Source: BRH-c25 sp029553855
Lineage (GTDB): Bacteria > Bacillota > Clostridia > Lutisporales > Lutisporaceae
NCBI GenBank assembly: GCA_035375865.1
Contig: DAOSQO010000073.1
Location: 1 to 12,078, forward strand
DNA length: 12,078 nucleotides
Direction of reading: 5' to 3'
Shown here: positions 1-6,063 of the stretch, one piece after another
How positions within the stretch are numbered: the first letter of the stretch is position 1
How the letters are laid out: every line of letters starts with the position of its first letter
Made by a program: the position numbers and the translations under genes
The notes under the pieces: generated by a model
The model's database searches: none
What the model was told of the DNA's origin: nothing
What the model saw: the letters and a program-made list of their open reading frames with translations, nothing else

Positions 1-51
1 CGTAGAGTATAGTCACACAGGAGCATAGCCTTTGTATATCATCTAACACCT

Positions 52-260
52 ATATGGAGAGCAAATACCGGCGTGGGGAAGCTATTTTTGACGAAACCTT
101 CCATTGACCCCGGAACGGGAATACCTCCGGGCAAAATCATCAGACGGGCCTGCAGAGATGGGACCCTCGCCAATGATTTTGCTGGCTTTGGAAGGTGAGG
201 AGAACATACTTCCCCTACAGACGGAGTAATTCACAAACTATGTCGCATTATACTCCTTAT
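52..260 (+). ncRNA. Candidate structured RNA of unknown class
   Basis: No convincing reading frame covers 1–374. Instead there are perfectly nested inverted repeats. GGGGAAG (75–81) pairs with CTTCCCC (209–215). Inside it ACCTTCCA (96–103) pairs with TGGAAGGT (189–196). Inside that a 10-bp stem joins 131–140 and 173–182 (CAAAATCAT with ATGATTTTG plus one G-C). A small CCCGG/CCGGG hairpin (109–113 with 127–131) sits beside it. Outside, ATATGGAG (52–59) can pair with CTCCTTAT (253–260) with one mismatch, competing with a GGAGTA/TACTCC hairpin (223–228 with 251–256). The stretch is visibly more GC-rich than its surroundings. I do not recognise lysine, T-box, SAM, TPP, c-di-GMP or RNase P signatures. 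The plus strand is favoured only because a terminator-like hairpin follows at 325–360. It could be an independent small RNA or a long leader of dpsA. Bases 1–51 show nothing I can identify. Confidence 0.4.
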
Positions 261-318
261 CCGCAACACCTTTTTAAATTTCCCTAAAAGCTGGATTAAG
301 CGCCATAATTGGACTATC

Positions 319-346
319 ACGATTAAGGTAGTATTGACATATTATA
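319..346 (+). promoter_or_regulatory. SigK-type promoter of dpsA
   Basis: The -35 element AC (319–320) is followed by a 17-bp spacer and CATATTATA (338–346), a full match to the mother-cell SigK -10 consensus CATANNNTA. Transcription would begin near 353, giving a leader of about 20 nt that contains the GGAGG ribosome site (363–367). B. subtilis spoVF is known to be SigK-dependent, so motif and function agree. A TTGACA string at 334–339 overlaps it but has no SigA -10 at a proper distance. Confidence 0.6.
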
Positions 347-360
347 TATTACCTTTTTTT
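325..360 (+). terminator. Terminator-like hairpin with U-tract ahead of dpsA
   Basis: AAGGTAGTAT (325–334) pairs with ATATTACCTT (346–355), ten pairs including one G·U, around an 11-nt loop, and runs straight into a T-tract (354–360). The stem is AT-rich, so termination would be moderate. It ends 2 nt before the GGAGG ribosome site of dpsA and encloses the SigK -10 hexamer. It would stop transcripts arriving from upstream while leaving SigK starts at about 353 unaffected. Confidence 0.5.
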
Positions 361-374
361 ATGGAGGAATATAT

Positions 375-1259
375 ATGAAGAGCCTAAGATACCTTATTAT
401 AGGCGGTGATGACAGGCTTGCAGAACTTGCAGCAATACTGGAAAGGAACGGAGATAATATCGCTACCTACGGCATGGATATGATAGAGATAGAGGGAGTG
501 TTTAATTACCTGTCTCTTGAAAAAGCATTGGAAAATTCCGATATTATTGTCTGCCCTGTACCGTTTTCTAAGGAAGTATACAAAATCAACTCTAAGTATT
601 CAAGCGTTGATATTGAAATTGAAGAGTTATTTAAAAAACTGGGGAAAGGGAAAACACTTGTACTTGGAGCAATAAACAGCTATTCCAGAGATATGGCAAT
701 AAAATACAATATAGAATATATGGATTACTGCATGGATGAAAGCTATCAGATATTAAACGCCATACCAACTGCCGAAGGTGCTCTGTCAATTTTAATCAAC
801 GAAACTAAGGAGACGTTGTACGGAAGCAAAATACTCGTTCTTGGCTATGGCAGGATAGGTAAGCTAATTTCTGAGTATTTGAAGGCTTTAAGGGCGGAGG
901 TTTATGTGGAAGCAAGAAAAGACTCAGATCTTACCTGGATAACTGCAAGAGGCATGAATGCAATACCGATGGATCAGTTTTCTTTGTACCTGGGGGAAAT
1001 GGATGTAATTGTGAATACAATTCCCGCGATGGTTTTAGATTGCACCAGGCTTGACAAGGTAAAAAACGATGTTTTTATATTAGACCTGGCATCAACCCCC
1101 GGCGGAACTGATTTTATATATGCAACAGAAAAAGGGATACAGACAATTCATGCCCTTGGAATTCCCGGGAAAATAGCATGCAAATCGGCGGCAGCATACA
1201 TTTACAATACTATGCAAAAAATTCTATATAGGCAGAAAGGAGTAGATTATGAAAGTTGA
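375..1259 (+). CDS. dpsA: Dipicolinate synthase subunit A
   Basis: Subunit A (SpoVFA) works with DpsB in the sporulating mother cell to oxidise dihydrodipicolinate, an intermediate of lysine/DAP synthesis, to dipicolinic acid, which is packed with calcium into the spore core. The 294-aa protein has the family's usual length (about 297 in B. subtilis). It has an N-terminal nucleotide-fold start (IIGGDDR, 8–14), the conserved NAIPTAEG (128–135), a Rossmann loop ILVLGYGRIG (153–162), NTIPAMVL (214–221) and LDLASTPGGTDF (236–247). The ATG at 375 follows GGAGG by 7 nt. The gene overlaps the dpsB start by 11 nt, which implies translational coupling. A SigK-type promoter lies directly upstream. The gene itself looks intact, although its partner is interrupted. 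Confidence 0.96.
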   Translation: MKSLRYLIIGGDDRLAELAAILERNGDNIATYGMDMIEIEGVFNYLSLEKALENSDIIVCPVPFSKEVYKINSKYSSVDIEIEELFKKLGKGKTLVLGAINSYSRDMAIKYNIEYMDYCMDESYQILNAIPTAEGALSILINETKETLYGSKILVLGYGRIGKLISEYLKALRAEVYVEARKDSDLTWITARGMNAIPMDQFSLYLGEMDVIVNTIPAMVLDCTRLDKVKNDVFILDLASTPGGTDFIYATEKGIQTIHALGIPGKIACKSAAAYIYNTMQKILYRQKGVDYES

Positions 1260-1530
1260 AGGACTTAATATCGGGTTAGCAGTAACCGGATCATTTTGTA
1301 CATTTGAAAAACTAATACCTGAAGTAGAAAATCTGATCCAGCAAAATGCAAATGTGTATCCAATATTCTCCACAAATGCAGCTACAATGGACACAAGGTT
1401 CGGAAAAGCGGAAGACTGGATAAGAAAGTTTGAGGAAATAACCGGGCACAGTGTAATAAAAACCATTGCCGATGCTGAACCGATAGGACCAAAAGGGCTG
1501 ATTGATATTTTAGTAATTGCACCCTGTACA
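1249..1530 (+). CDS. dpsB: Dipicolinate synthase subunit B, 5' part (interrupted gene)
   Basis: This encodes residues 1–94 of DpsB (SpoVFB), the flavoprotein-fold partner of DpsA. The start ATG at 1249 follows AAGGAG and overlaps the dpsA stop. Typical family sequence includes VTGSFCTF (12–19), TRFGKAEDWIRK (49–60), AEPIGPKG (76–83) and DILVIAPCT (86–94). Homology ends at ACA (1528–1530). Past it the frame continues for 81 unrelated codons antisense to the recombinase, stopping at 1774–1776, so the unexcised locus can make only a 175-aa chimera. The missing half resumes at 4443. Joining at TACAG gives ...CCC TGT ACA GGC AAT..., P-C-T-G-N, in frame, for 196 aa in total. The break falls in the conserved APxTGN segment, so the chimera should be inactive. 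Confidence 0.93.
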
Positions 1531-1556
1531 GAGAAGGCGTTAAAAATACAAAACTA
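1508..1556 (+). repeat. attL of the dpsB element
   Basis: The core TACAG is at 1527–1531, with the predicted crossover dinucleotide CA at 1529–1530. The left half belongs to dpsB (attB half). The right half belongs to the element (attP half) and carries CAAAACTA at 1549–1556, positions 20–27 from the centre. The same 8-mer occurs inverted at the same distance in attR. The recombinase stop codon (1540–1542, minus strand) lies inside the site. Confidence 0.8.
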
Positions 1557-2952
1557 TATCAACTTGATCCTTATAGGCTTTGATATATTTTATCAGGCGG
1601 GAGCATATTTGTTTAAGGATAACAGGCTCCAATGCAGAAATACTACCTTTCAGCCCGGAAAAATAAGCATCATAATTTTCTTCATCCGTAGCTTCTTCAG
1701 AACGGCTCTGCTCGGATTTCCTTTTTTCCAATTTGTTTATTTGAAGCTCAATTTCATTTATTCTTTCAGTGAATAGCTTATTGTCCTTTATTTTATATTC
1801 CTCAAAAAGGTTGAAATAGTGGGACTTCAATTTTTGAAGACGGCTTAATTGCGATTCGATAGAGGTCAGCCTGGAGCCCTTATTATCAGGTATTGAATTA
1901 TTCCGGTTAATGATGCTGAAAGCGGTCTTGTGCAGGGTTTTGTCGTCAAAAACCGCAGTAATTGCCTGTGAAACTTTTTCCTCCAGCTTTTCAACATTTA
2001 CATAATTGGAACATCTGCAGCACCTCAGGTATTTGTATTTCTTGCCTTTAGAGACAGTATAGAATATTTTCAGGACAGAATTGCATTTCATGCAATACAC
2101 AATAAAAGATATTGAATCGGAAGGGGTTCCGGCTTTCTTTTTTTGATGCTTATTGCTTAGATCTTGAGCCCTGTTCCACAGGTCTTCGGTAATGATCGCC
2201 GGGTGGGCGCTTCTTATTTGATATTCTTTTTCAGTTTTTATTTTATGCCTGTTAATGCCTATATAGACAGGATTGTTAATTATATAGGAGATGCTGCTGC
2301 TTCTATATTTGCTTCCCCTCTTGGTTTTGCAGCCAATATTGTTCAAATGACTGGCAATAGCGGAATAATTCAATCCATTGTCTATATAAAGACTAAATAC
2401 TAATCTGACTATATCAGCCTCTTTTTTATTAATACTTAACTTTTTTTCTATATTATCATAACCCAGCACTGAGGATGCTTTCCCGCCTTTTCTTGCGAAT
2501 TCAGCAAGTCCCAGCCTGACATTTTCAATAATTGTATTTCTTTCAAATTCAGCAATGGACCCCAGCAGCTGAAGTGTCATTCTGCCCACAGGGGTAGCAG
2601 TGTCAAATTTCTCGGAACAGCTCGCAAAATAGACATTATTGCTTTCAAGAATATCAATAACATAAAGCAGATCCTTAAGGTTTCTTGACAGTCTTGATAT
2701 TTTCCAGACCAGTACGAGGTCAAACTTCTTTTTACTGCAATCTTCTATCAGCCGCTTCAGACCCTCCCTATCCTTAAGACTTTTCCCCGATATGCCCAAA
2801 TCCGTATATACATCGTATATTTCCATATTGTAAGCACTGCAATACTGCTTCAAAATCCCCTCCTGGGCCTGGGCGGATTGTCCTTCAATTGCCTGCTCCT
2901 CAGTGCTTACCCTTATGTATATGGCAACCTTATTCCTATTCTGACCATTCAT
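1540..2952 (-). CDS. Large serine recombinase of the dpsB element
   Basis: This 470-aa site-specific recombinase should cut and rejoin attL and attR. It has an N-terminal resolvase domain (about 7–150) with the nucleophile Ser16 in YIRVSTEEQ, Arg14, the KISRLSRN block (84–91) with Arg87 and Arg90, and EFER (135–138). A Recombinase domain follows (about 160–275; GYDN, IINNPVYIG). A zinc ribbon has Cys287, Cys290, Cys311 or Cys312, and Cys314. A coiled coil spans about 362–420 and a short tail ends in DIVLYF. All key residues are present. The start ATG has GGTGAGG only 2–3 nt upstream, tighter than usual, but an in-frame stop lies shortly upstream and no better start exists. The gene runs opposite to dpsB and has no terminator, so its transcript would continue antisense into dpsB and dpsA. 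It resembles the SpoIVCA/SprA type of sporulation recombinase, as opposed to small resolvases. Confidence 0.95.
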   Translation of the reverse strand: MNGQNRNKVAIYIRVSTEEQAIEGQSAQAQEGILKQYCSAYNMEIYDVYTDLGISGKSLKDREGLKRLIEDCSKKKFDLVLVWKISRLSRNLKDLLYVIDILESNNVYFASCSEKFDTATPVGRMTLQLLGSIAEFERNTIIENVRLGLAEFARKGGKASSVLGYDNIEKKLSINKKEADIVRLVFSLYIDNGLNYSAIASHLNNIGCKTKRGSKYRSSSISYIINNPVYIGINRHKIKTEKEYQIRSAHPAIITEDLWNRAQDLSNKHQKKKAGTPSDSISFIVYCMKCNSVLKIFYTVSKGKKYKYLRCCRCSNYVNVEKLEEKVSQAITAVFDDKTLHKTAFSIINRNNSIPDNKGSRLTSIESQLSRLQKLKSHYFNLFEEYKIKDNKLFTERINEIELQINKLEKRKSEQSRSEEATDEENYDAYFSGLKGSISALEPVILKQICSRLIKYIKAYKDQVDIVLYF

Positions 2953-3033
2953 ACCCTCACCCGGAGTTCACATATAATAACCGATTTGGATTAATAAGCA
3001 TATGTATAAAATGCTATAATTTTTTTCGCACTT

Positions 3034-3041
3034 TATGTATG
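3034..3041 (-). promoter_or_regulatory. Possible SigE-type -10 of the recombinase gene
   Basis: On the minus strand CATACATA matches seven of eight positions of the SigE -10 consensus CATACANT, about 80 nt before the recombinase start. The -35 region is poor: the best candidate, TCAATTC 15 nt further upstream, matches about four of seven positions of KMATATT. Recombinases of skin-type elements are known to be mother-cell (SigE) genes, which is why this weak site is listed. I see no good SigA promoter for the recombinase. Confidence 0.25.
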
Positions 3042-3069
3042 TTGTTTTTAACTATAGAATTGATATAAT
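3042..3069 (+). promoter_or_regulatory. Vegetative (SigA-type) promoter of the RelA/SpoT-domain gene
   Basis: TTGTTT (3042–3047), a 16-bp spacer and an extended -10 TGATATAAT (3061–3069) precede the gene, with a start near 3076. The consensus -10 with its TG extension compensates for a half-matching -35. The ribosome site AAGGAG (3101–3106) lies 7 nt before the ATG at 3114. The element's cargo therefore looks expressed in growing cells, unlike dpsA. Confidence 0.55.
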
Positions 3070-3113
3070 TTATATGCAGGTTCCTTTAACTATATTTATA
3101 AAGGAGAAATTAT

Positions 3114-4418
3114 ATGAGTTTGATTAATGAATTTCTTCAGAGATATGCAAAGGAATATGATTTCTACAATAAGCTTGCCCATCAGGTGGCTGTGATCTGT
3201 GAATCCATTATACAAAGAAGCGGAATCAGGGCAATAGTAACCTACCGCGCTAAAAAGCCGGACAGCCTGAGAGAGAAGCTGATTAAAAGAAACTCCTTTA
3301 AAAAATATCAGAATATAGAACAAATCTACAGCGACATTGTGGATTTATCCGGAGTAAGAATAGCTATTTATTTTCCGGGGGACAGGGAAGAAATCGGAAA
3401 ACTGATAGAATCGGAATTCAATACAGAGAAAATAAAAAGATTTCCCAATACTGAGCAGAAGCATTATCAGGAGATATCATTCAACAGACAATTCACGGGT
3501 TATGATGCGGTACACTACAGAGTCAAGATAAAAGAGAATAAGCTTGAGGATAATAACAAAAGATTTGCACATGCACAGGTGGAAATCCAAATTGCCTCCT
3601 CTCTAATGCATGCATGGGCTGAAGTTGAGCATGATCTGGCTTACAAGCCGCAGATAGGAAGTCTTTCGGAGGAAGAGCTTACTATACTGGATGAACTTAA
3701 CGGTATTATTCTGGCCGGAGAAATAGCTTTGGAAAAACTGCAGAAAGCTTTTAAGCGCAGGATAGCTTCCATGGAGCAGCAGTTCAACAACCATTATGAG
3801 CTGGCAGCATTAATCAGGAGGAAAATTAACCGCAGCTTGTTGGAGGACTACTATATGGGCAGGGTAGACATATTATTAAAGTTCCTTCAAAAAATCGAAT
3901 TGGATAACCCAAGAAAAGCCTGTCCATACATGAGTTCTCTTGATAACATAAGAACAATACGGGGATACAATACAATCGTAGATTATTTTGCAGACCTTAT
4001 ACTGAATCAAAACCCCGATTATTACAGTCAATATGTAGAGGCAAAGTATGAATCCAGCTATAATAATCCTTATGTATCAATTCAGAAGCAGATAATGCTC
4101 AGCAAAGAAAATACGCTGCTTGGTATATTTATAGAAAAGTGGATAGTGCTGGAAAAGACAGTAAAGTCGATGGTGCAGGATAATGAAGATAAAGAGGAAT
4201 CAAAAGTCAGAATTGAGCACAGGGAGCCCCTGGCCAGTATGGTTAAAAGGGATATAACGGCTGACGAGCTTATGCTTGAGGATATAAAACATCTTGAAGG
4301 AATCAGGAATAAAATTATTTACAGCACGGAAATGCCTGATAATCAGCAACTGGAAAACTCTATACAGTTAATATCCTTTATATTAAAGAGACTGTCCGAG
4401 CAGTCCGAAGGCAGGTAG
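3114..4418 (+). CDS. RelA/SpoT-domain nucleotide pyrophosphokinase with C-terminal extension
   Basis: The first 180 residues form a RelA/SpoT synthetase domain: YRAKKPDSLREK (44–55), the acidic strand DIVDLSGVRIAIYF (74–87), the G-loop-like GYDAVHYRV (129–137), VEIQI (156–160; Glu157, Gln159) and WAEVEHDLAYK (168–178). The catalytic pattern looks complete. There is no HD hydrolase, TGS or ACT domain, so this is not a housekeeping Rel. Family members transfer pyrophosphate from ATP to GTP/GDP, or in toxSAS toxins to adenine nucleotides or tRNA. Residues 181–434 are a largely helical extension. Its end (about 330–430) contains EKWIVLEKTVKSM and HLEGIRNKIIYS, resembling HEPN-type helical domains but with Tyr where the RN-x-x-x-H motif has His. 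The protein could be a stress alarmone synthetase, a toxin or defence module, or a helper of excision. The stop codon (4416–4418) lies within attR, and no terminator follows. Confidence 0.85.
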   Translation: MSLINEFLQRYAKEYDFYNKLAHQVAVICESIIQRSGIRAIVTYRAKKPDSLREKLIKRNSFKKYQNIEQIYSDIVDLSGVRIAIYFPGDREEIGKLIESEFNTEKIKRFPNTEQKHYQEISFNRQFTGYDAVHYRVKIKENKLEDNNKRFAHAQVEIQIASSLMHAWAEVEHDLAYKPQIGSLSEEELTILDELNGIILAGEIALEKLQKAFKRRIASMEQQFNNHYELAALIRRKINRSLLEDYYMGRVDILLKFLQKIELDNPRKACPYMSSLDNIRTIRGYNTIVDYFADLILNQNPDYYSQYVEAKYESSYNNPYVSIQKQIMLSKENTLLGIFIEKWIVLEKTVKSMVQDNEDKEESKVRIEHREPLASMVKRDITADELMLEDIKHLEGIRNKIIYSTEMPDNQQLENSIQLISFILKRLSEQSEGR

Positions 4419-4464
4419 TTTTGAACGATAATAATTGGCTACAGGCAATACTTTATCAAAATTA
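4416..4464 (+). repeat. attR of the dpsB element
   Basis: The core TACAG is at 4440–4444, with the predicted crossover CA at 4442–4443. The left (element) half carries CAAAACTA on the minus strand at 4416–4423, positions 20–27 from the centre, matching the attL element arm exactly. The right (dpsB) half carries CAAAATTA at 4457–4464, positions 15–22 from the centre, a 5-bp inward shift typical of attB half-sites. Confidence 0.8.
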
Positions 4465-4752
4465 GCCAATGCAATTACAGACACGCCTGTGCTCATGGCA
4501 GCGAAAGCCCACGTAAGGAACGGGAAACCTATAGTAATCGGAATCTCTACAAATGACGGACTAGGAATAAATGCAAAAAATTTGGCAATATTACTGAATT
4601 CCAAATATTACTTCTTCATTCCTTTTGGTCAGGATAATCCTACGGGAAAGAGAAACTCCTTAATTGCAAAAATGGAACTTCTGATCCCAACCGTAGAAAT
4701 GGCAATGGAAGGTAAGCAGTTTCAGCCGGTGGTAATTGAGAATTTTGTGTAA
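4443..4752 (+). CDS. dpsB: Dipicolinate synthase subunit B, 3' part (interrupted gene)
   Basis: This encodes residues 95–196 of DpsB when joined to the 5' part. Family-typical stretches are GNTLSKLANAITDTPVLMAAK (95–115), ISTNDGLGIN (128–137), FFIPFGQDNP (152–161), NSLIAKMELL (165–174) and EGKQFQPVV (183–191). The combined 196 aa is the normal length for the family (about 200). A TTG at 4435 opens this frame inside the element, but no ribosome site precedes it, so independent translation is unlikely. No frameshift or internal stop has accumulated in either half, which argues that the rebuilt gene is still under selection. dapG follows after 24 nt. Confidence 0.93.
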
Positions 4753-4776
4753 ATTTGCCTTGGGAGAGGATAATAT

Positions 4777-6006
4777 ATGAAAATACTTGTACAAAAATTC
4801 GGCGGAACCTCTGTTTCTACCCAGGAAAGAAGAGATATGGTAGCAGATAAAATTGAAAAGGCATTAAAAAATGGATTTTTCCCGGTTGTTGTTGTATCTG
4901 CAATAGGGAGAAACGGCGACCCATATGCTACCGACACCCTCATAAAGTTAGGAAACTCCATAGGGGTCAAAAGCAGCCCAAGGGAAATGGATTTGCTTAT
5001 ATCCTGCGGAGAGATAATATCCTGCGTCATGCTGGCGAATACAATAAAAAAGGGAAAGCATGACAGCAAAGCCCTCACCGGAGGTCAGGCAGGAATAATA
5101 ACCGACGAGAACTTTGGCGATGCAGAGGTAATAAATGTAGACCCGCAAAATATATATGACAGTATAAAGAAAAATGTAATACCTGTAATTGCAGGTTTCC
5201 AGGGCAAATCGGAAAAGGGCGAAATAACAACCCTTGGAAGGGGCGGCAGTGATGTTACGGCTGCAATAATTGCCGAAGCGCTTAATGCAGAAGCCATCGA
5301 AATCTATACTGATGTTGAAGGGATAATGACAGCCGATCCCAGTATAGTGCCAAACGCAACGGTTATGGACACCATATATTATAATGAGGTATTCCAAATG
5401 GCTGAGTATGGATCAAATGTGATTCACCCCAGGGCCGTGGAAGTTGCCATGAGAAGCAGCATACCGCTTATTATCAAGAATACGTTGACTGATTCAGCCG
5501 GAACCCTTATAACAAACTGCGACAAAAATAGAAAATACAGACATGATAAAAATAATAAAATACTGACTGCCATAGCCCAAGTCAGCGGCAGGGTAAGAGC
5601 CAGGATAGTCTTTGACGGCTCTGCCGGGGAATACGAAAACGACAAACATCTTTTCAGTATTATTGCATCTGAAGGAATAAGCATTGATATGATTAATGTC
5701 AATCCTGATTTCAAGCTGTTCATAATAGAAGATTCCAACAAAGAGAAGCTGGAAAAAGTCCTTGAAAGACACGGTTATAATTATGAGCTTAAACCTGATT
5801 GCAGCAAGGTGACAATAATAGGGAATAAAATGAGAGGAATACCCGGAGTTATGGCAAAAGCAATCAGCGCCCTGGCGTCGAAGAACATTGAAGTGCTTCA
5901 GACTTCTGATTCACATACTACAATTTCCTGCCTGATAGAAAGTTCATATACCAATGAAGCTGTCAATGCACTCCATCAGGAATTCGGGCTTGGAAATATA
6001 GGTTAA
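4777..6006 (+). CDS. dapG: Aspartate kinase (DapG type)
   Basis: The enzyme phosphorylates aspartate to aspartyl-4-phosphate, the first step toward DAP, lysine and dipicolinate. The 409-aa protein starts with the kinase signature KFGGTSVS (7–14), has GRGGSD (154–159) and TDVEGIMTADP (178–188), and ends in a regulatory region of two ACT domains (about 275–409). The length is typical of the monofunctional class. The start ATG at 4777 has GGGAGAGGA (4762–4770) upstream. It lies 24 nt after dpsB, matching the spoVF–dapG linkage of B. subtilis, so the product may partly serve spore dipicolinate synthesis. I see no promoter of its own. In the unexcised state it would depend on read-through, probably from the element's RelA/SpoT-domain gene. 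A terminator closes the unit. Confidence 0.93.
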   Translation: MKILVQKFGGTSVSTQERRDMVADKIEKALKNGFFPVVVVSAIGRNGDPYATDTLIKLGNSIGVKSSPREMDLLISCGEIISCVMLANTIKKGKHDSKALTGGQAGIITDENFGDAEVINVDPQNIYDSIKKNVIPVIAGFQGKSEKGEITTLGRGGSDVTAAIIAEALNAEAIEIYTDVEGIMTADPSIVPNATVMDTIYYNEVFQMAEYGSNVIHPRAVEVAMRSSIPLIIKNTLTDSAGTLITNCDKNRKYRHDKNNKILTAIAQVSGRVRARIVFDGSAGEYENDKHLFSIIASEGISIDMINVNPDFKLFIIEDSNKEKLEKVLERHGYNYELKPDCSKVTIIGNKMRGIPGVMAKAISALASKNIEVLQTSDSHTTISCLIESSYTNEAVNALHQEFGLGNIG

Positions 6007-6020
6007 AATCAAATCATAAT

Positions 6021-6063
6021 AAGAATTTCCGGATTGCCGCAATTTTTCCGGGAATTCTTTTTT
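6021..6063 (+). terminator. Rho-independent terminator after dapG
   Basis: AAGAATTTCCGG (6021–6032) pairs with CCGGGAATTCTT (6048–6059), 12 pairs including one G·U, followed by TTTTTT (6058–6063). It ends the dpsA–dpsB–dapG unit. In 6064–6210 I see no clear promoter for the next operon, only AT-rich sequence with several TATA-like strings lacking a partner -35. Confidence 0.85.

Larger units (their letters stand above)
1530..4442. mobile_element. 2,913-bp serine-recombinase intervening element in dpsB (skin-like)
   Basis: The boundaries come from where DpsB homology stops and resumes and from the shared TACAG at 1527–1531 and 4440–4444. Removing 2,913 bp (for example 1530–4442) restores a continuous dpsB. 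The element contains only a large serine recombinase (1540–2952, minus) and a RelA/SpoT-domain gene (3114–4418, plus). Their stop codons lie about 11 and 25 nt from the crossover points, and they share one 161-bp divergent promoter region. There are no phage structural, replication or conjugation genes. The arrangement matches developmentally excised elements such as skin in sigK and those reported in spoVFB and spsM of bacilli. Excision during sporulation is inferred from the precise reconstruction. The alternative is a plain integrated mobile element that has knocked out dpsB. Confidence 0.9.

Noticed and set aside
10..19. TAGTCACACA at the window start also occurring (inverted) in the 10673–10726 hairpin
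   Set aside because: A ten-base match in 12 kb with no extension is within chance, so it is not treated as a shared repeat.
1249..1776. A 175-codon reading frame as a complete gene
   Set aside because: Only the first 94 codons resemble DpsB; the remaining 81 are antisense to the recombinase and unlike any DpsB C-terminus.
3012..3020. Extended -10 TGCTATAAT as a second promoter of the RelA/SpoT-domain gene
   Set aside because: No -35-like hexamer lies 15–19 bp upstream; the copy at 3061–3069 is better placed.
3114..4418. Housekeeping bifunctional Rel/SpoT enzyme
   Set aside because: There is no HD hydrolase domain before the synthetase domain and no TGS/ACT region after it; the length and C-terminus differ.
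4435..4752. A separate 105-codon gene starting at TTG 4435
   Set aside because: There is no ribosome site before the TTG, its first codons lie in attR, and the sequence is the exact missing C-terminal half of dpsB.
1249..4752. dpsB as a simple decayed pseudogene
   Set aside because: Both halves lack stops and frameshifts, the junction restores the frame exactly, and the recombinase keeps all catalytic residues. Reversible interruption fits better, though loss of excision cannot be excluded from sequence.
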